A DNA stretch of 7,639 bases from Eggerthellaceae bacterium. GTDB lineage: Bacteria; Actinomycetota; Coriobacteriia; Coriobacteriales; Eggerthellaceae. The stretch spans positions 1 through 7,639 of the forward strand of contig CAAEDC010000193.1 in assembly GCA_900754495.1 (NCBI GenBank), read 5' to 3'. The position numbers and the translations under genes are program-made. The notes under the pieces are model-generated. The model was not told where the DNA came from. It searched no databases and worked only from the letters and a program-made list of their open reading frames with translations. Numbering within the stretch: the first letter of the stretch is position 1; each line of letters begins with the position of its first letter. Shown here piece by piece: positions 1-5,131 of this stretch.

Positions 1-50
1 CCGCAAGGGCAATCGAAAGCGTCGTATCGCTCGCGGGCGGGGCGCAAGGA

Positions 51-59
51 AAAGGAGGT
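51..59 (+). promoter_or_regulatory. Strong ribosome-binding site of the universal stress protein gene
   Basis: AAAGGAGGT lies 4 bases before the ATG at 64. It is a near-complete match to the anti-Shine-Dalgarno sequence and fixes the start. It is the strongest such site in the window, which fits an abundantly made stress protein. The remaining bases 1-50 show no recognisable gene end or promoter. Confidence 0.85.
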
Positions 60-63
60 CGCT

Positions 64-492
64 ATGGCTATCGAGAAGATCCTGGTGGCAGTTGATGGTT
101 CCGAGGGCGCCGACCGCGCACTGGAGATGGCGCAGGCGGTTGCCGCACCCAGCCCCGACACGCATATCGACCTGGTGTACGTGGTGCCGATTCCGCTGCT
201 CGACGACAACCAGGCAGCCAACTTCAAGAGCATCCTGGACATGATGGTCGCCGACGGCCGCGAGCTGCTCATCGAGGCGCGCGACAAGATGCCCGAGGTA
301 GCCGACCGCACCGACACTCTGATCATCACGGGCACCAATCCCGCGACCGAGATCATCAAGCTCATCGAGAAGGGCGGCTACGATCTCATGGTCATCGGCA
401 GCCGCGGCCTGAGCGGCATCAAGGCCTACCTGGGCAGCGTCAGCCACAAGGTGCTGAACGGCTCCAAGGTCTCCGTCCTCATCGCGAAGTAG
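64..492 (+). CDS. Universal stress protein (UspA family)
   Basis: Small cytoplasmic single-domain Usp protein of 142 residues, the usual family length. It opens with the typical first strand and loop KILVAVDGSEGADRAL (residues 5-20), where the early Asp-Gly-Ser contacts nucleotide in ATP-binding members. It ends with the ATP-loop signature GSRGLSGIKAYLGSVSHKV (112-130) followed by the last strand SVLIAK. The G-x2-G-x9-G-S/T loop known from MJ0577-type ATP-binding members is seen here as G112-x2-G115-x8-G124-S125, one residue shorter, so ATP binding is likely but not certain. Usp proteins support survival in growth arrest and stress; the exact partner is unknown. The stop codon is followed with no gap by the ATG of the next gene, so the two are very probably co-transcribed and translationally coupled. 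Confidence 0.95.
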   Translation: MAIEKILVAVDGSEGADRALEMAQAVAAPSPDTHIDLVYVVPIPLLDDNQAANFKSILDMMVADGRELLIEARDKMPEVADRTDTLIITGTNPATEIIKLIEKGGYDLMVIGSRGLSGIKAYLGSVSHKVLNGSKVSVLIAK

Positions 493-1356
493 ATGAGAAC
501 CCGCAAAAACGTACTGCTGCTGTTCAGCAAGGTGCCTGAGCCGGGTCTGGTGAAGACCCGGCTCACCACGTTGAAGGACGGCGTGTTCGAGCCCGATGTC
601 GCGTCGGGCCTGTACCACTGCATGCTGTTCGACGTGGTCGAGATCTGCTGCGCCGCCATGACGCGGCTTGAGGAGCGCGCGTGCTCCGTCGATCCGGAGA
701 CGAGCGAGGAGATCCGCGACGTCTACGAGATGCGCATCTCCACGGCGCCGGTCGGCAATCTCGACAAGATGCGCGAGCTCTTCGCGGTTTCCGGCACATG
801 GCCGCGCGAGATCGTGTTCGCCGCCGACGAGGGCAAAAGCTTCGACGAGCACTACAACGACGCGTTCCGGAAGGCGTGGGATGACGGCGCGGACACGATC
901 CTGTCCATGGGGGCCGACATGCCGGCGCTGGCAGTCGACGATGTCGTGCGCGGGTTCGAGGCGCTGCAGAAGCTCGACGGCAGCGAGAAGGGCGGGATCG
1001 TGCTGGCGCCCGATCAGGAGATGGGCGTGTCGATCGTCGGTTGGCCGCGCAAGACTGACTTCGATCACTCGGGCGTGTTCTACAACCAGGAGGGTCTGAC
1101 GGTGCTGCCCGCGTACATCGCCAAAGCGCGGCGCATCGGCCTGCCGGCGATCTACTTGCCGCCGGTGCCGGATGTGGACACCATGGCCGACCTCATGCAT
1201 AACATCACGCTGGTCGAGGCGCTGAACTACTGCGCCCCGTTCGACGGCAACACGCCGCCCTGGCGCACCGCCGATGCGCTCAAGCAGATGGGCTGGGACG
1301 AGGTCCGCGTCATGCCCAACGAGCTGCGCGACCCCCGCGACCAGATCGACAAATGA
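493..1356 (+). CDS. DUF2064 / TIGR04282-type GT-A fold transferase
   Basis: The 287-residue product has the N-terminal nucleotide-binding signature FSKVPEPGLVKTRL (11-24; PxPGxxKTRL), the acidic loop SMGADMPAL (138-146), and the late motif PDVDTMADL (226-234), all typical of the DUF2064/TIGR04282 nucleotidyl- or glycosyltransferase-like family (GT-A fold, related to CofC and MobA). Family members are linked to arsenosugar or rSAM-associated pathways, but no such genes are nearby, so substrate is unknown. It is longer than the usual roughly 200-230 residues: about 53 residues follow the DVDT motif (235-287), and the stretch at about 60-105 looks expanded. The start directly abuts the TAG of the stress protein gene and has no good ribosome-binding site of its own, implying coupling. 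The last codon AAA and the TGA stop lie inside a palindromic repeat, so the natural C-terminus may have been altered. Confidence 0.85.
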   Translation: MRTRKNVLLLFSKVPEPGLVKTRLTTLKDGVFEPDVASGLYHCMLFDVVEICCAAMTRLEERACSVDPETSEEIRDVYEMRISTAPVGNLDKMRELFAVSGTWPREIVFAADEGKSFDEHYNDAFRKAWDDGADTILSMGADMPALAVDDVVRGFEALQKLDGSEKGGIVLAPDQEMGVSIVGWPRKTDFDHSGVFYNQEGLTVLPAYIAKARRIGLPAIYLPPVPDVDTMADLMHNITLVEALNYCAPFDGNTPPWRTADALKQMGWDEVRVMPNELRDPRDQIDK

Positions 1357-1385
1357 GAAAAAGGGACAGTCACTTTTTCTCATTT
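1351..1385. repeat. 35-bp palindromic repeat, copy 1, overlapping a stop codon
   Basis: The arms AAATGAGAAAAAG (1351-1363) and CTTTTTCTCATTT (1373-1385) are perfect inverted repeats of 13 bp around GGACAGTCA, whose GAC/GTC can also pair. The first six bases encode the final Lys and TGA stop of the preceding gene. A copy identical at 34 of 35 positions lies inverted at 3311-3345. The A-rich and T-rich arms could form a bidirectional terminator. The core resembles GGGACAG-type palindromes that, as I recall, are dispersed in many bacterial genomes and sometimes associated with REP-type Y1 transposases; no such transposase gene is visible here. Confidence 0.85.
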
Positions 1386-1403
1386 GAGCATACCGCCACG
1401 ACG

Positions 1404-1462
1404 AATCTTCGAGGGTTTTGACGAGTAAAAGGCCTGAATAGCCGTCAAAAACCTCGAAGATT
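1404..1462. terminator. Long hairpin, probable bidirectional terminator between convergent genes
   Basis: Arms at 1404-1423 and 1443-1462 pair over 20 bp with a single mismatch (AATCTTCGAGG... against ...CCTCGAAGATT) around a 19-base loop that contains the palindrome AGGCCT. It sits between the convergent stops at 1356 and 1500. On the + strand it is followed by the T-rich TTTGCTTTTG. The stem is much longer than most intrinsic terminators, so it may instead be a dispersed repeat that also stops transcription. Confidence 0.65.
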
Positions 1463-1468
1463 TGCTTT

Positions 1469-1490
1469 TGTCGGAGGCGATTTGCCGACA
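1469..1490 (-). terminator. Small hairpin just after the RNA methyltransferase stop
   Basis: TGTCGG (1469-1474) and CCGACA (1485-1490) form a 6-bp stem with a 10-base loop. Read on the - strand it begins about 10 bases after the TAA at 1500-1502 and is followed by AAAGC rather than a T run. It may act only together with the larger hairpin beyond it. Confidence 0.35.
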
Positions 1491-1499
1491 GAGGCGCTC

Positions 1500-2363
1500 T
1501 TACCGCCGCCGCAGTTCCCAGAACGCCACCGCGCTCGCCGCCGCCACGTTCAGCGAGTCGACGCCGTGCTCCATCGGGATGCGCACGGTGTAGTCGCAGC
1601 GCGCGATCGTTTCGGGCGCCAGACCGTCGCCTTCGGTCCCCAGCACCACGGCGAGCTTGTCCTCGCGGGCAAGCGCGGGATCGCCCAGCGGGATCGAGTT
1701 GTCCGAAAGCGCCAACGCCGCTGTCTTGAATCCGAGCCGCCGCAGCAAGGGGATCCCCTCGTCCGCCCAAGCGGCGCTGGGGTGGCCGGGCGTGCCGGCC
1801 GCTCCCGCCTCGTCGCCGATGCGCGTCCACGGCACCTGGAACACGGTGCCCATGCTCACACGCACCGCGCGCCGGTACAGCGGGTCGTAGCAGGCGGGCG
1901 TCACCAGCACGGCATCCACGCCCAACGCGGCGGCGGAGCGGAAGATGGCGCCGACGTTGGTGTGGTTGGTGATGTTCTCGAGGATCGCGACCAGCTTCGC
2001 GTCGCGCACGAGTTCCTCGACGCTTTGCAGACGGGGCCGGCGAAACGCCGCCAGCGCGCCGCGCGTCAGCTCGAACCCGGTCAGCGCGCGCAGCTCCTCC
2101 TCAGGGGCGATGAACACCGGCGCGTCGAATCCGCGCGCGGCCGCCTCGTCTATGAGCGGCTGCAGGGAGGGGAGCCATTTCTCCTCCATCAGAAACGAGA
2201 GCGGCTCGTGGCCGGCGGCCAGCGCGCGTTCGATCACCTTTCCCGATTCGGCGATGAAGATGCCCTTCTCCGGCTCGAGCTTGTTGCGCAGCTGCACCTC
2301 GGTCAGGCGCGCATACGCGTCAAGGCGGGGGTCGTCCAGGTTGTCGATGCGGATGATGGGCAT
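1500..2363 (-). CDS. TrmH/SpoU-family RNA 2'-O-ribose methyltransferase
   Basis: The 287-residue protein methylates ribose 2'-OH groups of rRNA or tRNA using S-adenosylmethionine; the target nucleotide cannot be read from sequence. The three SPOUT knot motifs are clear: motif 1 NITNHTNVGAIFRSAAALG (130-148, with N136, G138 and the catalytic-type R142), motif 2 LAVVLGTEGDGL (237-248), and motif 3 IPMEHGVDSLNVAAASAVAF (262-281). Residues 1-110 form the substrate-recognition part, with the usual EKGIFIAESGKVIERAL segment (32-48). Length and N-terminus resemble the actinobacterial TrmH group. The start ATG at 2361-2363 has only a weak purine stretch (AGAGAAAGAG) before it. It lies 27 bp after the stop of the upstream hydrolase gene on the same strand, so the two probably share a transcript. 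Confidence 0.93.
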   Translation of the reverse strand: MPIIRIDNLDDPRLDAYARLTEVQLRNKLEPEKGIFIAESGKVIERALAAGHEPLSFLMEEKWLPSLQPLIDEAAARGFDAPVFIAPEEELRALTGFELTRGALAAFRRPRLQSVEELVRDAKLVAILENITNHTNVGAIFRSAAALGVDAVLVTPACYDPLYRRAVRVSMGTVFQVPWTRIGDEAGAAGTPGHPSAAWADEGIPLLRRLGFKTAALALSDNSIPLGDPALAREDKLAVVLGTEGDGLAPETIARCDYTVRIPMEHGVDSLNVAAASAVAFWELRRR

Positions 2364-2390
2364 GGGGGCTCTTTCTCTTGGGATGCGGCT

Positions 2391-3041
2391 CTAACGCACG
2401 TCGCGGTAGGCGCGCACGGCTTCGGCGACCTCGGCGGCGACATCGGGCATGTCGGCGAGCCCGCGCGCGCAAAACGTCGCGCAATCGAGCACGGAGGCGC
2501 CGATGAACGCCATGTCCTCGATGTTGGCGCGCTGCACGTCGGGCGTGCGTGAGGACGTGCAATCCTCGATGACGGCGACGTTGTAATTCAACGATAGGGC
2601 GTCGTAGCAGGTGGAGCGGATGCAGTTGGGCGTGGTGGTGCCGATGAGCACGACCGTGTCGATGCCCTCCCGCCGCAGCATGTCGTCGAGCGGGGTGTCG
2701 AAGAACGCCGAGAACCGCGGCTTCATCAGCACGCGATCCCCGTCAGCGGGTTTGAGCGGGTCGGGGGCTTCCAGCGATTTCGGGTCGTCTCCTGCAGCGC
2801 AGAGGGGGCGGCCGCCCTCGAGCCAGATGCGGTGGCGCACCGGCTCGACGTCGGATCCGTCGGGGGCGTATTCGCGGCGCACGTGGAACACCGTCATGCC
2901 CGCCTCGCGCGCTGCGGCGAGCGCCCGCGCGCACGCCGGAACCGTCTCCGCCGCGCCGGCGACGCACAGCGACGACGAGGGGTCGATGAACCCGTTTTGC
3001 ATGTCGATCATGATGAGCGCCGCACGCTTCGGGTCGATCAT
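2391..3041 (-). CDS. Isochorismatase-family cysteine hydrolase
   Basis: The 216-residue protein has the alpha/beta fold of the isochorismatase/nicotinamidase superfamily. The catalytic triad is visible: D13 in LIMIDMQNGFID, K107 in VLMKPRFSAF, and C140 in VLIGTTTPNCIRST. The segment VFHVRREY (51-58) is the usual second strand. Members hydrolyse amides or vinyl ethers such as nicotinamide, isochorismate, N-carbamoylsarcosine or ureidoacrylate; the metal-binding DxH cluster of nicotinamidases is not evident, so nicotinamidase is less likely and the substrate stays open. No siderophore or menaquinone genes adjoin it. The start ATG at 3039-3041 is preceded by GGAAAGG with a short spacer. It is the first gene of a likely two-gene transcript with the RNA methyltransferase. 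Confidence 0.92.
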   Translation of the reverse strand: MIDPKRAALIMIDMQNGFIDPSSSLCVAGAAETVPACARALAAAREAGMTVFHVRREYAPDGSDVEPVRHRIWLEGGRPLCAAGDDPKSLEAPDPLKPADGDRVLMKPRFSAFFDTPLDDMLRREGIDTVVLIGTTTPNCIRSTCYDALSLNYNVAVIEDCTSSRTPDVQRANIEDMAFIGASVLDCATFCARGLADMPDVAAEVAEAVRAYRDVR

Positions 3042-3113
3042 GGGGCCTTTCCGTCCTTTCCCGCGGTTTCACCGCGCAAGGCCGTCCTTGCACGGAACGC
3101 TTCGCTCATGATA
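3042..3113 (-). promoter_or_regulatory. Candidate promoter and two-hairpin leader of the hydrolase gene
   Basis: On the - strand a TATCAT hexamer (3113 to 3108) resembles a -10 box; no convincing -35 is seen. The roughly 60-base leader that would follow can form two adjacent hairpins: GCAAGG-ACGG-CCTTGC (3091 to 3076) and GCGGT-GAA-ACCGC (3075 to 3063). The GGAAAGG ribosome-binding region follows directly. The structures may simply stabilise the message or tune translation. The rest of the gene-free stretch, 3114-3310, shows nothing I can support beyond a short GGCGATCGCC palindrome. Confidence 0.35.
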
Positions 3114-3310
3114 CCCGTTCGCGTGACGCAGTGCTTTCCGGCGATCGCCTTTCGGCCGAGACCCACGTCGCAGGGCCTCGCGACTTCGGCGCGGAGGGAG
3201 ACGTCGTGGAACGGCCTTCGATCCCGACGCACGAGAAATCTGCCGTCTTTCATCTCATTTGCCGAATCTAAGAAACGGGAGGCAGCTCACGGGGAGGGGG
3301 CTCTTCTCCA

Positions 3311-3345
3311 AAACGAGAAAAAGTGACTGTCCCTTTTTCTCATTT
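3311..3345. repeat. 35-bp palindromic repeat, copy 2 (inverted), overlapping a stop codon
   Basis: Read on the - strand this copy is identical to copy 1 (1351-1385) except for one base near the far end (CTCGTTT in place of CTCATTT). On the - strand the first six bases AAATGA again include the terminal Lys codon's A-rich end and the TGA stop (3342-3340) of the gene upstream of it. The two copies are in opposite orientation on the chromosome but in the same orientation relative to the gene they end. Confidence 0.85.
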
Positions 3346-3765
3346 TCGCAGCCAGGCGAATGCGGCGGCCATGAGGACGAGTCCGGCGGCGTCGAACGCG
3401 ATGAATCGCAGGATGCTGGCGGCGAGCACCTCGTGACCGCCGGGAAGCCCCAGCAGGATCGCGGTTTCCCCGACGAGTCCGATCGCCTGCTGCACCAGCA
3501 CGACCACGTACAGCGCGCGAAACCGCCGCGGGCTTGCGATGACGGCGGGATACGTCGCGTTCCACATCAAGAACGCGACGCCGAGCCCGCGCACCGCCGC
3601 TTCGCCGGCGACCCCCGACAGCTCGTACGCCCCGGCGAACGCCCCCGGCCACAGCACGAACTGCAGTGCGCACTGGACGTTCAATGCGAACACGAGCGCG
3701 ACCGCGATGCGCGCTGCAACAGCGGGACCGTCGCGCGCGTTCTTCTCCTGTTCGCCCTGTGCCAA
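3340..3765 (-). CDS. Small four-helix membrane protein, possibly DUF4345/BphX-like
   Basis: The 141-residue product is mostly hydrophobic, with four likely membrane helices at about 15-37, 55-77, 83-105 and 112-138, and a short charged N-terminus. Conserved-looking residues between helices 1 and 2 (WPGAFAGAYELSG, 39-51) and in the helix 2-3 turn (WNATYPAVIASPRR, 68-81) recall the DUF4345/BphX-like group of small integral membrane proteins, but this match is from memory and tentative; function is unknown. The most likely start is TTG at 3765, because TGGAGG (3782 to 3777) precedes it by 11 bases; no ATG is suitably placed. An extended -10 lies upstream. The stop codon is inside palindromic repeat copy 2, and the product ends in Lys as does the other gene ended by this repeat. 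Confidence 0.75.
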   Translation of the reverse strand: MAQGEQEKNARDGPAVAARIAVALVFALNVQCALQFVLWPGAFAGAYELSGVAGEAAVRGLGVAFLMWNATYPAVIASPRRFRALYVVVLVQQAIGLVGETAILLGLPGGHEVLAASILRFIAFDAAGLVLMAAAFAWLRK

Positions 3766-3840
3766 GATCTGCTCTGCCTCCAGGTTTTTCGGGGTGGATT
3801 GCGGCTCGCTCGACGGATTTCAAGCTTGCTGCCGCGAATC

Positions 3841-3849
3841 ATGATAGCA
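3841..3849 (-). promoter_or_regulatory. Candidate extended -10 promoter of the four-helix membrane protein gene
   Basis: On the - strand TGCTATCAT fits an extended -10 box (TGn followed by TATCAT). It lies about 75 bases upstream of the TTG start and would give a leader of roughly 70 bases. No -35 match was found at the expected spacing, as is common for extended -10 promoters. Confidence 0.4.
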
Positions 3850-3916
3850 GGGAGCGATAGAAGGCGCGCTGCCTCTCGCGCTATTCGGGTTCTTTTGCGC
3901 AAACAGGCGATAGCGA

Positions 3917-4077
3917 AAGCCAAAATGACGCGATTAGAGCGCGTCCGGACCGTGCTTCGGCGGCAGCGCGGGATCCGCTTCGCGAAACCGCAGGTCAACG
4001 GCCTTATGGTCGCGAAGCCTCATCGCTTGGCCGGTTGCCTGGAGAAAAGATGCGCGCTAATCGCGTCATTTTGGCTT
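3917..4077. repeat. Large inverted repeat with perfect 21-bp arms in a gene-free region
   Basis: Arms at 3917-3937 and 4057-4077 are perfect reverse complements over 21 bp (core CCAAAATGACGCGATTAG). The 119 bp between them hold a second, nested inverted repeat, GCTTCGCGA at 3977-3985 and TCGCGAAGC at 4010-4018. A further direct copy of the arm's inner end, CGATTAGAGCG (3931-3941), occurs at 4108-4118. The element lies within the roughly 590 bp between divergent genes (3766-4354), which otherwise contain only the promoter candidates and tandem repeat listed separately. It has the shape of a non-autonomous palindromic element or a structured RNA; no flanking target duplication is evident. Confidence 0.7.
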
Positions 4078-4227
4078 CAGGGGATGTCGCTGCGTGTCAA
4101 AACTCTTCGATTAGAGCGTCTGGCGAGGATTCTCCATTCGATGATGCCCTATTATTGCAAGGAAAGAGTCGGCCGGCGATGCGGATTGCGAAGCGGGCCG
4201 GAGGATGCAAGCTTTAAAAGGTCGAAT

Positions 4228-4264
4228 CCGCATAGGCGGAAAGACCCCGCATAGACGGAAAGAC
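4228..4264 (+). repeat. Tandem pair of 18-mers upstream of the exported protein gene
   Basis: CCGCATAGGCGGAAAGAC (4228-4245) is followed after one base by CCGCATAGACGGAAAGAC (4247-4264), matching at 17 of 18 positions with a 19-bp period. The pair lies about 90-125 bp before the preferred start at 4355, a place where paired regulator sites could act. It might also be a chance slippage duplication. Confidence 0.6.
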
Positions 4265-4340
4265 GGGGAAGCGGGCATGAGGGACGGCGAAGGACGTGGC
4301 GAAACCCGGCGAACGAACGGCCCGGGGAGAAGCGAGAAGA

Positions 4341-4346
4341 TAAAAT
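4341..4346 (+). promoter_or_regulatory. Candidate -10 box just before the exported protein gene
   Basis: TAAAAT lies 8 bases before the ATG at 4355. A -10 here would place the transcript start at or next to the ATG, giving a leaderless message, a form common in actinobacteria and consistent with the lack of a good ribosome-binding site. No good -35 is seen, so this is only suggestive. Confidence 0.25.
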
Positions 4347-4354
4347 CCGAGTTC

Positions 4355-5131
4355 ATGCGCGGTGCGAAGCGCAAGGTGCCCAAGAAGGCACTCGTCGGCG
4401 CCGTTGTCGGACTGGCGGCTTGCGTCGTCATTATCGTGGCGGTGGTCGTTGCGTTTGGCGGATTCGGAAGGTCGGCGACGGTCGGCGACTACGATGTTCC
4501 CGCGCTCGCTACGGTCGAGGGCGATACGCTGATCGTCGACGATCCTATCGATGCGGGTCAAGTCGTCTATCTCCGAATCAGCAACTATCCGGAGCTCAGC
4601 TTCGCGCCCCCGGGCACGGCGCTCGCTTCCGATCGGGGGCTGATCGAGCGCGCCTGCGACCTGTTGTCGGGCGCGCGGTTCGTTCCATGGGACGGCTATG
4701 CTCAGTACGAGGAAGAGGCGAGTCGTTCTGCCGGGGGATACGCTTCCAGCCTGGCGCTTCTCGATGCCGATCAGGAAGCGCTCCTCTCCATCTCCTACGA
4801 TCCGGGCATCGTGAACATCGGCGAAGGACCCGGCGAGGGCATCTGCATCCGCATCGGCGAGATGTGCTGCGTGATGGAGGGCGACCAAGGGGCGATCGTC
4901 GACTTCATCGACGAGTGCGTGGAATCCGCCTCCTCGGAATACAGGAGCGATGTCGAGGGGGCCTATCGCGAGTTCAACCCGACGGACCCCCACACATGGG
5001 TGCCGGAAGACGACATCGATAAGTACGAGGCTTCGCAAAGCCAGGGCGCCGGTGACACAAGCAGCACCAGCGACGCTAGCGACACCAGCAACGCCAACGA
5101 CACCAGCGATAAGGAGGCGGATCATGTCTGA
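4355..5131 (+). CDS. Unrecognised single-pass membrane-anchored exported protein
   Basis: I do not recognise a family. With the ATG at 4355 the product has 258 residues: a basic N-terminus MRGAKRKVPKK, one hydrophobic helix at about 12-36 (signal anchor, inside-positive), an acidic extracellular domain at about 40-220, and a low-complexity tail of roughly 30 residues rich in Ser, Thr, Asp and Asn with a three-residue DTS-like period. A paired cysteine and a few further cysteines (GEMCCVMEG, FIDECVES) could form disulfides outside the cell. An upstream in-frame ATG at 4277 (284 residues) has a slightly better purine tract, GGGGA, and the frame is open further back, but codons there (AGA, ATA, AGG, CGA) are unlike the body of the gene, so I prefer 4355. 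The end overlaps the mazG start by 8 bp, indicating one transcript. Confidence 0.7.
   Translation: MRGAKRKVPKKALVGAVVGLAACVVIIVAVVVAFGGFGRSATVGDYDVPALATVEGDTLIVDDPIDAGQVVYLRISNYPELSFAPPGTALASDRGLIERACDLLSGARFVPWDGYAQYEEEASRSAGGYASSLALLDADQEALLSISYDPGIVNIGEGPGEGICIRIGEMCCVMEGDQGAIVDFIDECVESASSEYRSDVEGAYREFNPTDPHTWVPEDDIDKYEASQSQGAGDTSSTSDASDTSNANDTSDKEADHV
5054..5110 (+). repeat. Nine-base-period repeat coding the Ser/Thr/Asp tail
   Basis: GACACNAGC occurs at 5054-5062, 5081-5089 and 5099-5107, always a multiple of 9 bases apart, with degenerate units between. It encodes DTS-STS-DAS-DTS-NAN-DTS, an expansion of a three-residue unit at the end of the exported protein. Confidence 0.65.

Noticed and set aside
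1482..2552. Open frame of 356 codons on the + strand
   Set aside because: It lies antisense over the methyltransferase and hydrolase genes, is extremely Arg/His/Gly-rich and has no recognisable motif: a shadow of GC-rich coding sequence.
3140..3149. GGCGATCGCC palindrome
   Set aside because: A 10-bp GC palindrome is expected by chance in sequence this GC-rich and no partner signal surrounds it.
3038..3253. 71-codon frame on the - strand whose TGA overlaps the hydrolase ATG
   Set aside because: The ATGA overlap is tempting as coupling, but the product is Arg-rich and featureless, and the candidate promoter and hairpins lie inside it, so a leader is the better reading.
1351..3345. Palindrome pair as CRISPR repeats or insertion-sequence ends
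   Set aside because: Only two copies about 2 kb apart with ordinary genes between, no spacer array and no transposase, so neither label is supported.
3894..3903. TTTGCGCAAA palindrome upstream of the membrane protein gene
   Set aside because: Short, single and not at a telling distance from the candidate promoter; kept only as a note.
3259..4254. Open frame of 331 codons on the + strand
   Set aside because: It runs through palindrome copy 2, over the membrane protein gene antisense and through the inverted repeat. Composition is Arg-rich and it has no ribosome-binding site.
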